The notes: generated by a model from the letters alone, not told the origin. A stretch of DNA of 31,639 nucleotides from Chitinophagales bacterium (GCA_016777395.1 JADHRO010000001.1:1-31639), one strand, 5' to 3'. Shown: positions 1 to 9,007, numbered from the stretch's first letter. Translations and numbers: made by a program.

Positions 1-693
1 CACGATATGAACTGGTTGAGAATTGATAAGTATCATACAGGGGATGAAGATAATCCTCAAGTGATCTTCCAGCCAATGATGTGTCAGCATTGTGATAATG
101 CTCCATGTGAGAATGTCTGTCCTGTAGCTGCAACAAACCACAGTTCAGAAGGATTAAATCAAATGACCTATAATCGCTGTATTGGAACAAGATACTGTGC
201 GAATAACTGCCCTTATAAAGTAAGAAGATTCAACTGGTTTGATTATCAAGGTGCAGATAGTTTCTCAAGCAACGAAGGATTTATTTTAGACAATGACTTC
301 GACGCTGTTCAAACGGAATATGCTTTTGGAGACAAAGAAGCAGGTTTAGGATTGCACAGTCCAATGGCTAAGTTGGTTCTTAATCCAGATGTTACTGTTC
401 GTAGTAGAGGAGTTATTGAGAAATGTAGTTTTTGTGTGCAACGAATTCAGTTGGGTAAATTGGAAGCGAAGAAAGCAGATAGAGGATTAAAAGATAGTGA
501 TGTGGTTACAGCATGTCAATCGGCTTGTCCAACGAATGCAATTACTTTTGGAGACACCAACAATGCGCAGACAGCTGTATCTAAAGTATGGGCTGATCCA
601 AGATCATTTGGTGTAATTGAAGAGATTCATGTTTTACCATCTGTAAGGTATCTGACTAAGGTTAGAAATCAGAAGGAAGGGGATTTAGCTTAA
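1..693 (+). CDS. actB: Alternative complex III iron-sulfur subunit ActB, C-terminal part (5' end cut by window)
   Basis: This is the C-terminal ferredoxin-like part of ActB, which carries electrons through the periplasmic arm of alternative complex III (quinol to cytochrome c). The reading frame is open from base 1 with no start codon, and the family is normally around 1000 residues with a molybdopterin-oxidoreductase-like first half. The Met codon at base 7 is therefore internal. Four cysteine groups are visible: CxxCxxxxCxxxCP (bases 82-126), CxxTxYCxxNCP (178-213), CxxC (424-435) and CxxxCP (514-531). In the second group the second cysteine position is threonine (codon 187-189), as expected for a [3Fe-4S] centre; the other groups fit three [4Fe-4S] clusters. 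actC follows 31 bases later. The family assignment is secure because of the motifs and the five act genes in order. Confidence 0.95.
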   Translation, partial: HDMNWLRIDKYHTGDEDNPQVIFQPMMCQHCDNAPCENVCPVAATNHSSEGLNQMTYNRCIGTRYCANNCPYKVRRFNWFDYQGADSFSSNEGFILDNDFDAVQTEYAFGDKEAGLGLHSPMAKLVLNPDVTVRSRGVIEKCSFCVQRIQLGKLEAKKADRGLKDSDVVTACQSACPTNAITFGDTNNAQTAVSKVWADPRSFGVIEEIHVLPSVRYLTKVRNQKEGDLA

Positions 694-724
694 ACAAATT
701 ATTAATTAAGAAACGATATAATAT

Positions 725-2188
725 ATGAGCCATTACGAATCACCCATAAGGGAACCTCTAATACAAGGCGATAATATAAGCTACACTAAAATCACTGATG
801 ATATTGTAGCGACTACGGAAAAAGCTCCCCCTTTATCTTGGTGGATTGGTTTTATCATATCTGCAACTTTTGCTGGTATTGGTGTTGTAGCAATTCTATG
901 GACTATCTGGCAAGGAATAGGAACATGGGGGCTTAATAAAACAGTAAATTGGGCATGGGATATCACTAACTTCGTTTGGTGGGTTGGTATTGGTCATGCA
1001 GGAACACTTATTTCAGCGGTACTTTTATTGTTTCGCCAAAAATGGAGAACGGGAATTAACCGAGCTGCAGAGGCGATGACAATTTTTGCAGTTATTTGTG
1101 CGGGTTTATTTCCATTAATTCACATGGGTAGATTATGGATGGGATTCTTTATTTTTCCCTATCCAAATACAAGAGGTCCTTTATGGGTAAACTTTAATTC
1201 ACCCTTACTTTGGGATGTTTTTGCAATATCCACATACCTAACAGTCTCTCTATTGTTTTGGTATTCTGGTCTAATGCCAGATTTTGCTACCATTCGGGAT
1301 AGAGCAAAAGGAAAAGTTAGAAAATTTATTTATAATGCCTTGAGTTTTGGTTGGACAGGAACGGCAAAGCAATGGCAACGTTTTGAATCTTTATCCTTAA
1401 TTCTTGCAGGTCTAGCTACGCCATTGGTGCTTTCTGTGCATACGATTGTATCTTTTGATTTCGCAACTTCAGTAATTCCAGGGTGGCATACAACTATATT
1501 TCCTCCGTACTTCGTTGCCGGAGCAATTTTCTCTGGGTTTGCCATGGTGGAAACCTTAATGATTATTACTAGAAAAGTATTAAAGTTAGAAAACTACATC
1601 ACAGTTGGACACATCGAGTCAATGAATAAGATTATTGTTTTGACGGGGTCTATTGTGGGTGTTGCTTACATCACAGAGTTAGTAATTGCATGGTATTCAG
1701 GTTACTTATACGAGCAATATGCTTTTGCAAATAGAGCGACTGGAGAATATTGGTGGGCTTATGCTATCATGATGACTTGTAATGTAATCACACCGCAGCT
1801 ATATTGGATTAAAAAGTACAGACGAAATATTGCACTGACTTTTGTGCTATCCATATTTGTAAATATCGGAATGTGGTTTGAACGATTTGTAATTATTGTT
1901 ACTTCATTGCATAATGATTTCTTACCCTCTTCATGGTTGTACTTCTTGCCTACATGGGTAGATGTAGCTATTTATCTTGGAACTTTAGGAATATTTATGA
2001 CTTTGTTCTTACTGTTTGCTCGAGCTTTCCCAGTTATTGCTATTGCAGAGGTTAAATCTATTTTTAGTATTTCGTCTGCTCAAGCTAGAAAACAACAGTT
2101 GGAAGAGAATAAGAAATTTGAAAAAGATTATAAGGACTCTATTGGCGCAGAATATGCCAAGGATGACGTATTTGACACGAACTATTAA
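725..2188 (+). CDS. actC: Alternative complex III membrane subunit ActC (NrfD/PsrC-like)
   Basis: This is a 487-residue integral membrane protein of the NrfD/polysulfide-reductase PsrC type. In alternative complex III, ActC contacts ActB and is the subunit where menaquinol is thought to be oxidised. About ten hydrophobic segments run from residue ~38 (SWWIGFIISATFAGIGVVAI) to residue ~440. The N-terminal ~35 residues are polar, and the C-terminal ~40 residues are charged and probably cytoplasmic. Length and position between actB and actD match the family. The ATG at 725 gives a normal N-terminus; the spacer after actB is AT-rich with no Shine-Dalgarno site. Family assignment is strong; the individual quinone or proton-path residues were not assigned here. 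Confidence 0.95.
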   Translation: MSHYESPIREPLIQGDNISYTKITDDIVATTEKAPPLSWWIGFIISATFAGIGVVAILWTIWQGIGTWGLNKTVNWAWDITNFVWWVGIGHAGTLISAVLLLFRQKWRTGINRAAEAMTIFAVICAGLFPLIHMGRLWMGFFIFPYPNTRGPLWVNFNSPLLWDVFAISTYLTVSLLFWYSGLMPDFATIRDRAKGKVRKFIYNALSFGWTGTAKQWQRFESLSLILAGLATPLVLSVHTIVSFDFATSVIPGWHTTIFPPYFVAGAIFSGFAMVETLMIITRKVLKLENYITVGHIESMNKIIVLTGSIVGVAYITELVIAWYSGYLYEQYAFANRATGEYWWAYAIMMTCNVITPQLYWIKKYRRNIALTFVLSIFVNIGMWFERFVIIVTSLHNDFLPSSWLYFLPTWVDVAIYLGTLGIFMTLFLLFARAFPVIAIAEVKSIFSISSAQARKQQLEENKKFEKDYKDSIGAEYAKDDVFDTNY

Positions 2189-2210
2189 TAAATTAAATTA
2201 ATCCATTAAG

Positions 2211-2792
2211 ATGGCTAGTAATAAATATATAGTAGGACTTTTTGATCATGAGGATAAGCTTATTGGAGCTATCCGTAAGTGCAAAAAGGAAAATGTAGAA
2301 ATTACCGATACACTGACTCCTTTTCCAGTTCACGGATTGGAGGATGAGCTTGGATATCAAGATACAAGATTGCATAAGGCTGGTTTTATGTTTGGCATCA
2401 CAGGAACTTTTGTTGCCTTATCCGTAATGACCTTTATCATGACGACCAATTACCCTATCAATTTTGGGGGTAAGCCAAATTTTGCTTTACCTTCTTTCAT
2501 TCCGATTACTTTTGAGTTAACGGTTTTATTTGCAGCCGTAGGAATGGTAATGGTATATTGTATTAGAAATGGTTTATTTCCAGGTGCAGTTCCAAGAATA
2601 TTAGATGAACGAATCACGGATGATCGCTTCGCATTAAGTTTTGAGGTCGATGATTCTACAAGTAAAGAAGACATTTCGAAAGTGGTAAATTTACTAAAAG
2701 AAGCGGGTGCAGTTGAAGTTTCTTCAAAAGAGTTTAATGACGATACGGAGATCTTCGAAGTAGAGACTTCAGCGGTAGAAAGTATATTGTAA
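2211..2792 (+). CDS. actD: Alternative complex III subunit ActD (DUF3341)
   Basis: This 193-residue protein matches ActD (DUF3341), an accessory membrane subunit of alternative complex III. It has a soluble N-terminal domain of about 60 residues starting with a Y-I-V-G-L-F-D/H pattern, two transmembrane segments (roughly residues 63-82 and 101-122), and an acidic C-terminal domain that includes a DDRFALSFEVD segment. In the known complex the two helices pack beside ActC and ActF; no redox cofactor is expected. It lies 22 bases after actC, consistent with co-translation. The C-terminus is rich in Glu and Asp (EVSSKEFNDDTEIFEVE). No anomaly in length or composition was seen. Confidence 0.93.
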   Translation: MASNKYIVGLFDHEDKLIGAIRKCKKENVEITDTLTPFPVHGLEDELGYQDTRLHKAGFMFGITGTFVALSVMTFIMTTNYPINFGGKPNFALPSFIPITFELTVLFAAVGMVMVYCIRNGLFPGAVPRILDERITDDRFALSFEVDDSTSKEDISKVVNLLKEAGAVEVSSKEFNDDTEIFEVETSAVESIL

Positions 2793-2814
2793 ACTAAGCG
2801 ATTTAAAGAATTTA

Positions 2815-2827
2815 TAGGCTTAGCCTA
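2815..2827. repeat. Short perfect dyad between actD and actE
   Basis: TAGGCT-T-AGCCTA is a perfect inverted repeat in the 59-base actD-actE spacer. Read as RNA it can form a 5-bp stem (TAGGC/GCCTA) with a 3-base loop, followed by ATTTTT. It could be a weak attenuator or RNA-end signal that adjusts the amounts of subunits, an operator, or chance. A related but non-palindromic ATAGGCTAG occurs in the spacer before actF. No function is claimed. Confidence 0.35.
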
Positions 2828-2851
2828 ATTTTTAACAGATAAATCAAAACA

Positions 2852-3589
2852 ATGAAGAAGAATTTCTTGTTTTTAATAACATTAGCGGTAAGTGCAATAG
2901 CAATTACATCATGCAAGAGTCATGGCGATAATACTGGAAGAATATTTATGCCAGATATGACATACTCTAATGCATATGAAGCTTATGCAAGCACCAAGTT
3001 TCAGCATCAATCTGATACGGATGCGATATCCGCAAAAAAACCTGTATCAGGTAGTATTCCGAGAGGATATTTACCTGACAATGAAGAAGTAAGAACGAAT
3101 GATGGTAAACTAATGGCGTATTTATTTAAAAATTATTTCAAAAACCCTGCAGGTGATCCATCTGTTGATGATGCTGCTCAACGTTTAATGGCTGGGAATA
3201 TGCTGAGTAATCCCATTGAAAAAACGGATGAGGTATTGGCTGAAGGTAAAGTGAAATATGATATCTATTGTGCGGTTTGTCATGGCAAAAAAGGTTTAGG
3301 GGATGGTTCTATTGTTGAAATTATTGATGCAGATGGAAACAAAACTGGTGAGGATGGCCCTTATACATCTATACCGCCTGCATATGAGACTAGATTACCC
3401 GGCTTGAGTGATGGAGAAATGTTTTACTCTATAACTTATGGTAAGAATTATATGGGGGGATATTTTACCCAGCTAAGTACTGAGGACAGATGGAAAGTTC
3501 TATTGTATATTAAGGATTTAGCAGGGATTGAAGAAGGTGCTGTTGCTATGGTTGAAGGAAAAGATTTTATTGAAGAAGAAGCGCAATAA
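2852..3589 (+). CDS. actE: Alternative complex III monoheme cytochrome c lipoprotein ActE
   Basis: This is a 245-residue exported lipoprotein with one c-type heme. A signal peptide ends in a lipobox (AITSC), placing the lipidated cysteine at residue 21. The heme-attachment motif CAVCH is at residues 140-144, and a Met in NYMGGY (residue 201) is the likely second axial ligand. In alternative complex III, ActE is the monoheme subunit that passes electrons from the ActA/ActB arm to the terminal acceptor. The pentaheme subunit ActA is presumably left of the window. Residues 22-125 form an N-terminal extension containing a GSIPRGY motif before the cytochrome fold. The neighbours actD and actF confirm identity. 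Confidence 0.94.
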   Translation: MKKNFLFLITLAVSAIAITSCKSHGDNTGRIFMPDMTYSNAYEAYASTKFQHQSDTDAISAKKPVSGSIPRGYLPDNEEVRTNDGKLMAYLFKNYFKNPAGDPSVDDAAQRLMAGNMLSNPIEKTDEVLAEGKVKYDIYCAVCHGKKGLGDGSIVEIIDADGNKTGEDGPYTSIPPAYETRLPGLSDGEMFYSITYGKNYMGGYFTQLSTEDRWKVLLYIKDLAGIEEGAVAMVEGKDFIEEEAQ

Positions 3590-3642
3590 TCAGATAAAGA
3601 GATTTAACAGTTTATAATAGGCTAGAAGGAAAAATTAAAGTT

Positions 3643-5124
3643 ATGTCAAATACATTTACATTCGGAGGCAACTTAAAGAAATCGGTCTTAGGACTTGCCG
3701 TTGTTGGTTTGGTTCTAGGAGTTGTCCTAGGTTTCTTTTTTGATGATACCAGCCATCATAGTCGTTTGTGGGCCAACTTACTCTTAAACACTTACTATTT
3801 TGCAGGAATAGCGGTTACTGGCGTTTTCTTTATCACGGCTCATCAATTAGGATACGGAGGATGGCATACAGTCTTTAAAAGAGTACCAATAGCAATGGGG
3901 AGGTTCTTATATGTAGCTTTCTTCTTGTTCTTAATTATTGTGGCGGGCTTGTGGCTATCTCCTGAAGGTCTATACAGTCACTGGGCAGACCCTCATCATA
4001 GAGATTCTATTGTCTTGGGGAAAGCACCTTTCTTAACAAGAAAAGCTTACGCATTAGGGGTAATTATTTTCTTCGGTTTGTGGGCTTTATTTACTTGGTT
4101 GTTATCTAAGAAGTTTATCTCAATAAAAAATTGGAAAGAGTATTCTAGTGCGAAGAAAATTTCAGCAGGCTTCTTACTCGTTTTTGGAGTAAGTAGTTCT
4201 ATTCTTAGTTGGTGGGTTATTATGTCACTAGATCCTCATTGGTACAGCACTTTATTTGGCTGGTACAACTTAGCCTCCTATTTCTGTGCAGGCTTTGCTA
4301 TGATGATTTTACTGATGATTGGCTTTAAACGAATGGGGCATTTGCCTAATGTAACAGAAGACCACATTCATGACGTTGCAAAACTAATGTTTGGTTTCAG
4401 TGTTTTTTGGACTTATTTAATGTTCTCACAATTCATGTTGATTTGGTATGCGAATATTCCAGAAGCAACGATTTGGTTTACTAAGCGATTTGATATTCCA
4501 ATGTTTAAGGCAATTTTCTTTATTGCATTGGCAATCAATTTCTTCTTGCCGGTCTTGGCTATTTTGAAAAGAGATGCTAAACGTAATTTCTTAACCGTGG
4601 GTACAATTTCAGTTTTGTTGATTTTCGGTCATTACCTAGACTTTTACCACATGGTTATGGTTGAGCCAATGGGAATTCCTCATGGAAATCACGCTACTAC
4701 AGAGCATGATAGTCATGCTAACTTGTCTGCAGATAATGTGCTTTATGCAGAAGTCGACGCAGGGCATGAGGGCGATGTTAATGGCCATGCCGAAGAAATA
4801 CATGATGACCTTCATGCAGAAGATGAGCACATGCATTTGGATGAAACGGGACACCCTGATGAACACGCAGTGGTGTCTGATTCTCATGCAGATGAAGATC
4901 ACGGAGAAGAAGCTCATACTGCAGCAGGTCATGGGAATGACGAGCACGGACATGGAGAAGAACTCACATATGCTAAGCTCGGCTTAGTTGAGTTATTTTT
5001 CTTTTTAGGATTTTTAGGATTGTTTTTATTTATGACTTTCACAGGATTAGACGGCGAAGACCTTGAATCAGGGGACGATCCATTCCTGGAAGAAAGTAAG
5101 AATCATCATGTAAAATATAGTTAA
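3643..5124 (+). CDS. actF: Alternative complex III membrane subunit ActF with histidine-rich insert
   Basis: This 493-residue polytopic membrane protein is the second large membrane subunit of alternative complex III, a distant relative of ActC. About nine hydrophobic segments lie between residues ~15 and 340, and one final segment (LGLVELFFFLGFLGLFLFMT) near residues 447-466. Between them, residues 347-437 form a strongly acidic, histidine-rich stretch (18 His in 91 residues, many in EH, GH, DH or AH pairs) with no hydrophobic segment. It is a soluble loop whose side of the membrane cannot be fixed by eye. The stretch is in frame with the flanking helices, so it is an insert and not a sequencing break. 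coxB starts 2 bases after the stop, implying translational coupling of complex III and oxidase genes. Confidence 0.92.
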   Translation: MSNTFTFGGNLKKSVLGLAVVGLVLGVVLGFFFDDTSHHSRLWANLLLNTYYFAGIAVTGVFFITAHQLGYGGWHTVFKRVPIAMGRFLYVAFFLFLIIVAGLWLSPEGLYSHWADPHHRDSIVLGKAPFLTRKAYALGVIIFFGLWALFTWLLSKKFISIKNWKEYSSAKKISAGFLLVFGVSSSILSWWVIMSLDPHWYSTLFGWYNLASYFCAGFAMMILLMIGFKRMGHLPNVTEDHIHDVAKLMFGFSVFWTYLMFSQFMLIWYANIPEATIWFTKRFDIPMFKAIFFIALAINFFLPVLAILKRDAKRNFLTVGTISVLLIFGHYLDFYHMVMVEPMGIPHGNHATTEHDSHANLSADNVLYAEVDAGHEGDVNGHAEEIHDDLHAEDEHMHLDETGHPDEHAVVSDSHADEDHGEEAHTAAGHGNDEHGHGEELTYAKLGLVELFFFLGFLGLFLFMTFTGLDGEDLESGDDPFLEESKNHHVKYS

Positions 5125-5126
5125 AG

Positions 5127-6263
5127 ATGGGTACAACATTATTAGCCGTAATTACGGTAATTTTATTTTTTACGATCATTTTCTTGGTGGCTAAAGCCAA
5201 TGAGATGTCTTCCCTTGGTAAGGATGCAGACGAGCATATGGAGGATACGAGTAATCTTCAAGGAAAACTTCTTTTTGCCTTTTTAATCCTTGGAATGGCT
5301 GCTGTGGGGTATAGTTTTTTTGAGCTAGGTCCACGAATGCTGCCCTTGTCAGCAAGTGAGCACGGTGATTTGATAGATAGTATGTTTAATATTACAAACG
5401 TCGTTGCTATGTTTGTATTTGTATTGACGCATATCATTTTGTTGACCTTTGCTTATCTGTATCGATACAAAAGAAACAGAAAGGCATATTTCTTCCCACA
5501 TGATAGTAGGTTGGAGCTTGTATGGACCATTATTCCTGCTATTGTTCTTACTTTTTTAGTGTTTAGAGGAATTAAGGCGTGGAATGAAATCTTTGATTTT
5601 GAAAAGCTAGAAAATACTACAGAAGTTTTGCGTTTTGAAGCAACTGCCAAACAGTTCGGTTGGATCTTAAGATATCCCGGAAAAGATGGTGAGTTTGGAG
5701 AGCGAATAATAGATCAAGAGCATGTTTCTCAAATCAATGAATTAGGAATTAACTGGGAAGACCCCAACAGTAAGGATGATTTTATGGCCAATGAATTGGT
5801 TTTGATCAAAGGTAAACTCACTCTTGCTAAGCTTGGAGCCCAAGATGTATTGCACGGATTTTATTTGCCACATTTTAGGGTGAAAATGGATTGTTTACCC
5901 GGTTTACCTACTCAATTTATGTTTACTCCGAAGTATACTACAGAGGAGTATAGAGAAATCTTAAGTCATAAAAAGTATTGGCAAAAAATTGATCCTGAAA
6001 CTGGAAATCCTAAATGGCAAGATTTCCAATTTGAGCTTGCTTGCACAGAACTTTGCGGGAAGTCTCACTTTGCTATGCAGCGAGTGGTTCGTGTGGTAAC
6101 GCAGGAAGAATATGATGCATGGGTCAATGAAAGTAAGTCTTATTATTATACGGTAATCAATCCGGATGCAGCTCCTGTGGAAGAAGAGCTTATTGAAGAA
6201 GTAATACCAATCAAGGAAGAAATAGATAGTGCTGCAGTAAGTATTGTGGCCAGAGTTAGATAA
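5127..6263 (+). CDS. coxB: Cytochrome c oxidase subunit II (CuA site)
   Basis: This is subunit II of an aa3-type cytochrome c oxidase; it takes electrons from cytochrome c (or directly from ActE) through the dinuclear CuA centre. The CuA ligands are intact: H243 in the LHGFYL segment, then C306-T-E308-L-C310-G-K-S-H314-F-A-M317 (CxExCGxxHxxM). The 378-residue protein has four hydrophobic segments (about residues 4-22, 48-67, 88-110 and 130-150), so there is an extra N-terminal pair before the usual two helices. No c-type heme motif (CxxCH) is present, so this is not a caa3 oxidase. The C-terminal tail after residue ~345 is acidic and has no assigned fold. Confidence 0.96.
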   Translation: MGTTLLAVITVILFFTIIFLVAKANEMSSLGKDADEHMEDTSNLQGKLLFAFLILGMAAVGYSFFELGPRMLPLSASEHGDLIDSMFNITNVVAMFVFVLTHIILLTFAYLYRYKRNRKAYFFPHDSRLELVWTIIPAIVLTFLVFRGIKAWNEIFDFEKLENTTEVLRFEATAKQFGWILRYPGKDGEFGERIIDQEHVSQINELGINWEDPNSKDDFMANELVLIKGKLTLAKLGAQDVLHGFYLPHFRVKMDCLPGLPTQFMFTPKYTTEEYREILSHKKYWQKIDPETGNPKWQDFQFELACTELCGKSHFAMQRVVRVVTQEEYDAWVNESKSYYYTVINPDAAPVEEELIEEVIPIKEEIDSAAVSIVARVR

Positions 6264-6299
6264 TTTAATTGTAACATAAGAGCATAAAAAATAAATTTC

Positions 6300-8099
6300 A
6301 TGAGCGAAGTAACAGCACATCACGATTCAGCTCATGCCGCAGACGGGCATGACGATCATCATGAACAAAGTTGGTTAACTACTTATATTTTTAGTCAAGA
6401 CCACAAAATGATTGGGAAACAGTTTTTAATGACTGGTATTTTTTGGGCATTTGTTGGTGGCCTATTGTCTTTGTTTTTCCGTATGCAGTTAGCATGGCCA
6501 AATGAGACTTTTCCTATTTTGGAAACACTTCTTGGGTCATGGGCTGAGGGCGGCAAATTAAGTAACGATTTTTACTACGCCTTGGTAACGATGCACGGGA
6601 CTATCTTAGTGTTTTTCGTTCTAACCGCTGGCTTGAGTGGGACCTTTAGTAATTTCTTAATTCCCTTGCAAATCGGTGCAAGAGATATGGCATCTCCTTT
6701 TATGAATATGCTATCATATTGGTTCTTTTTTGCAGCAAGTGCGGTATTATTTCTATCATTTTTCGTTCAAACTGGGCCTGCTTCCGGAGGTTGGACAGCT
6801 TACCCGCCGTTAAATGGTATTCGAGACATCGCCTTGAATAAGGGCTCCGGATTAGGATTCGATTTATGGATTACCAGTATGACACTCTTTATTGTAGGAA
6901 GTACATTAGGTAGTTTGAATTACGTTTCTACGGTTATTAATATGCGTACAAAGGGTATGAGCTTTACAAAAATGCCGTTGATAACATGGGCATTAACATT
7001 TACAGCAGTACTGGGTATTTTGGCCTTTCCTGCCTTACTAGCTGCTGCAGGATTATTGGAGTTTGATAGACTTTTAGGAACAAGTTTCTTCCTGAATAAC
7101 ATCGTTATTAATGGCGATCTTCAGGCCTACAAAGGAGGAAGCCCCATAATTTATCAGCACTTATTTTGGTTTTTAGGGCATCCTGAAGTTTATATCATTA
7201 TATTTCCTGCATTTGGGATTGTCTCGGAAGTTTTATCTGTACACTCCAAAAAGCCAGTTTTTGGCTACCGGGCAATGATACTTTCCTTGGGATCAATTTT
7301 AGTAATTGGTTTCTTCGTTTGGGCACACCACATGTTTGTAACTGGAATGAGCCCAGCTATCGGCAAAGTATTCGTAATCTTTACTTTATTAATTGCAATC
7401 CCATCTGCCGTCAAAGTGTTTAATTGGATAACCACCCTTTGGAGAGGAAATATCCGGTTTACTGTACCTATGATGTTTGCGATAGGTTTCGTCTCTTTAT
7501 TTATCTCTGGGGGTATTACAGGGTTGCACTTAGGTAACTCTACGGTAGATATTCAATTGCATGATTCTTATTTTGTGGTAGGGCACTTCCATATTGTAAT
7601 GGGTGTGGCTGCATTCTTTGGAATGTGGGCTGGTGTTTATCAGTGGTTTCCAAAAATGTTCGGACGATTTATGAATGAAACTATGGGTTACATTCATTTC
7701 TGGGGTTCATTGATTGGTGGGTATATGGTTTTCTTTCCAATGCACTTCATGGCAGGTGTTCCAAGAAGATACTATGCTTTTGATCAGTTCCAATCTTTTA
7801 ATAACTTTCAAGATGTGAATGTTTTTATAACCTTGGCTGCATTTCTAGTAATGTCATCAAACATTGTGTTTTTAATAAACTTCTTCTATAGTATCTTCAA
7901 AGGAAGAGAAATGACGGAAGACAATTTAAACCCTTGGGGTGCAAATACACTTGAATGGACTACACCAGTTCATCCTGGTCACGGAAACTGGCCTGGAGAT
8001 TTACCGGTGGTTTACAGATGGCCTTACGATTACAGTACAAATGGCAATGAAGTTAATCCTCAAAATAAGCCTTTAGAAGAAGGTGAGCACGAGCACTAA
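6300..8099 (+). CDS. coxA: Cytochrome c oxidase subunit I
   Basis: This 599-residue catalytic subunit reduces O2 at the heme a3-CuB centre and pumps protons. Visible ligands are H99 (heme a, in TMHGT), the CuB site H294-P-E-V-Y298 with H343 and H344, and H429-F-H431 (heme a3 and heme a). Glu296 in GHPEVY marks the A1-type proton-pumping class, and Tyr298 is placed for the His-Tyr crosslink. Twelve or more membrane segments are present. The first 23 residues hold six histidines in an acidic context, and the protein ends in GEHEH; both tails lie outside the conserved core. The 36-base gap from coxB and the following ctaB put it mid-operon. Confidence 0.98.
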   Translation: MSEVTAHHDSAHAADGHDDHHEQSWLTTYIFSQDHKMIGKQFLMTGIFWAFVGGLLSLFFRMQLAWPNETFPILETLLGSWAEGGKLSNDFYYALVTMHGTILVFFVLTAGLSGTFSNFLIPLQIGARDMASPFMNMLSYWFFFAASAVLFLSFFVQTGPASGGWTAYPPLNGIRDIALNKGSGLGFDLWITSMTLFIVGSTLGSLNYVSTVINMRTKGMSFTKMPLITWALTFTAVLGILAFPALLAAAGLLEFDRLLGTSFFLNNIVINGDLQAYKGGSPIIYQHLFWFLGHPEVYIIIFPAFGIVSEVLSVHSKKPVFGYRAMILSLGSILVIGFFVWAHHMFVTGMSPAIGKVFVIFTLLIAIPSAVKVFNWITTLWRGNIRFTVPMMFAIGFVSLFISGGITGLHLGNSTVDIQLHDSYFVVGHFHIVMGVAAFFGMWAGVYQWFPKMFGRFMNETMGYIHFWGSLIGGYMVFFPMHFMAGVPRRYYAFDQFQSFNNFQDVNVFITLAAFLVMSSNIVFLINFFYSIFKGREMTEDNLNPWGANTLEWTTPVHPGHGNWPGDLPVVYRWPYDYSTNGNEVNPQNKPLEEGEHEH

Positions 8100-8104
8100 A
8101 TATT

Positions 8105-9007
8105 ATGAATAGAAGGGAAAGAGGCATATCAATTTCATTTAAAAGCATTCTAGCAGCAAAGCTTGGTGATGTAGCTCAACTGTATAAAGTTCGATTAGGT
8201 TCTTTAGTTGTGTTTTCATCAGTAATTGGATACTTGTTGTTAGCTCCAGCGTTCGATTTCTTTACATTATTGATGTTATCAATCGGTGGATTTTTGGTTA
8301 CTGGGGCATCCAATGCCTTCAATCAAATTTTTGAAAAGGATTTAGATAGCTTAATGGATAGAACCAAAAATAGACCAATTCCTGCAGGAAGGATGACTGC
8401 TGTTGAGGGAAGTCTATGGGCAGGTATTGCTGCATTATTAGGCTTAGTGATTCTTACAATTTTCTTCAACCTAGCTACCGGATTATTGTCTGCTATCTCG
8501 TTAATCATCTATGCATTTATTTACACTCCATTAAAACGGGTGCACCCTATAGCAGTTTTCGTAGGAGCGATTCCTGGCGCCTTACCTCCAATGATTGGCG
8601 CAGTTGCAGCAACAGGATTTGTTGGTGACATTGCAATCTGTTTGTTTGCGCTGCAATTTATTTGGCAGTTTCCACATTTTTGGGCGATTGCTTGGTACTC
8701 TTATGATGATTATAAAAAAGCAGATATTATGCTATTGCCATCTAAAGGAGGCAAAAACAAGAATAGTGCGCTAAATATATTAATTTATACCGCAACCTTA
8801 ATTCCCATTACTATTGTTTTATACCTACTGGGGTATTATCAATTGATAGGTCTGGTGGTTTTACTGATAGCAGCTGTTGTTTTTTTAATACCGGCTATTC
8901 AGTTATATCGCGATATATCAGATACCAATGCTCGGAAAGTTATGTTTGCTTCCTTCATGTATCTGCCTGTCGCACTTATTGGACTATTATTGGATAGTAT
9001 CTTATAA
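8105..9007 (+). CDS. ctaB: Protoheme IX farnesyltransferase (heme O synthase)
   Basis: This membrane-bound UbiA-family prenyltransferase converts heme B to heme O by adding a farnesyl group, the first step to the heme A used by the downstream-assembled aa3 oxidase. The signature NxxxD-type motif is clear near residues 69-97: N-x5-EKDLDSLMDRTKNRP, with the Asp residues that bind Mg-diphosphate. About eight to nine hydrophobic segments are visible, and 300 residues is the usual family length. It begins 5 bases after coxA and ends 3 bases before the next gene. Heme A synthase (ctaA) is not in this window, so it must be encoded elsewhere if heme A is used. Confidence 0.96.
   Translation: MNRRERGISISFKSILAAKLGDVAQLYKVRLGSLVVFSSVIGYLLLAPAFDFFTLLMLSIGGFLVTGASNAFNQIFEKDLDSLMDRTKNRPIPAGRMTAVEGSLWAGIAALLGLVILTIFFNLATGLLSAISLIIYAFIYTPLKRVHPIAVFVGAIPGALPPMIGAVAATGFVGDIAICLFALQFIWQFPHFWAIAWYSYDDYKKADIMLLPSKGGKNKNSALNILIYTATLIPITIVLYLLGYYQLIGLVVLLIAAVVFLIPAIQLYRDISDTNARKVMFASFMYLPVALIGLLLDSIL

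Noticed and set aside
4636..4987. Open frames on both strands over the ActF His-rich region (105 and 108 codons)
   Set aside because: They are shadows: the low-complexity CAT/GAT/GAA-rich coding of ActF keeps other frames open. Their products are Met/His-rich with no start context or family features.
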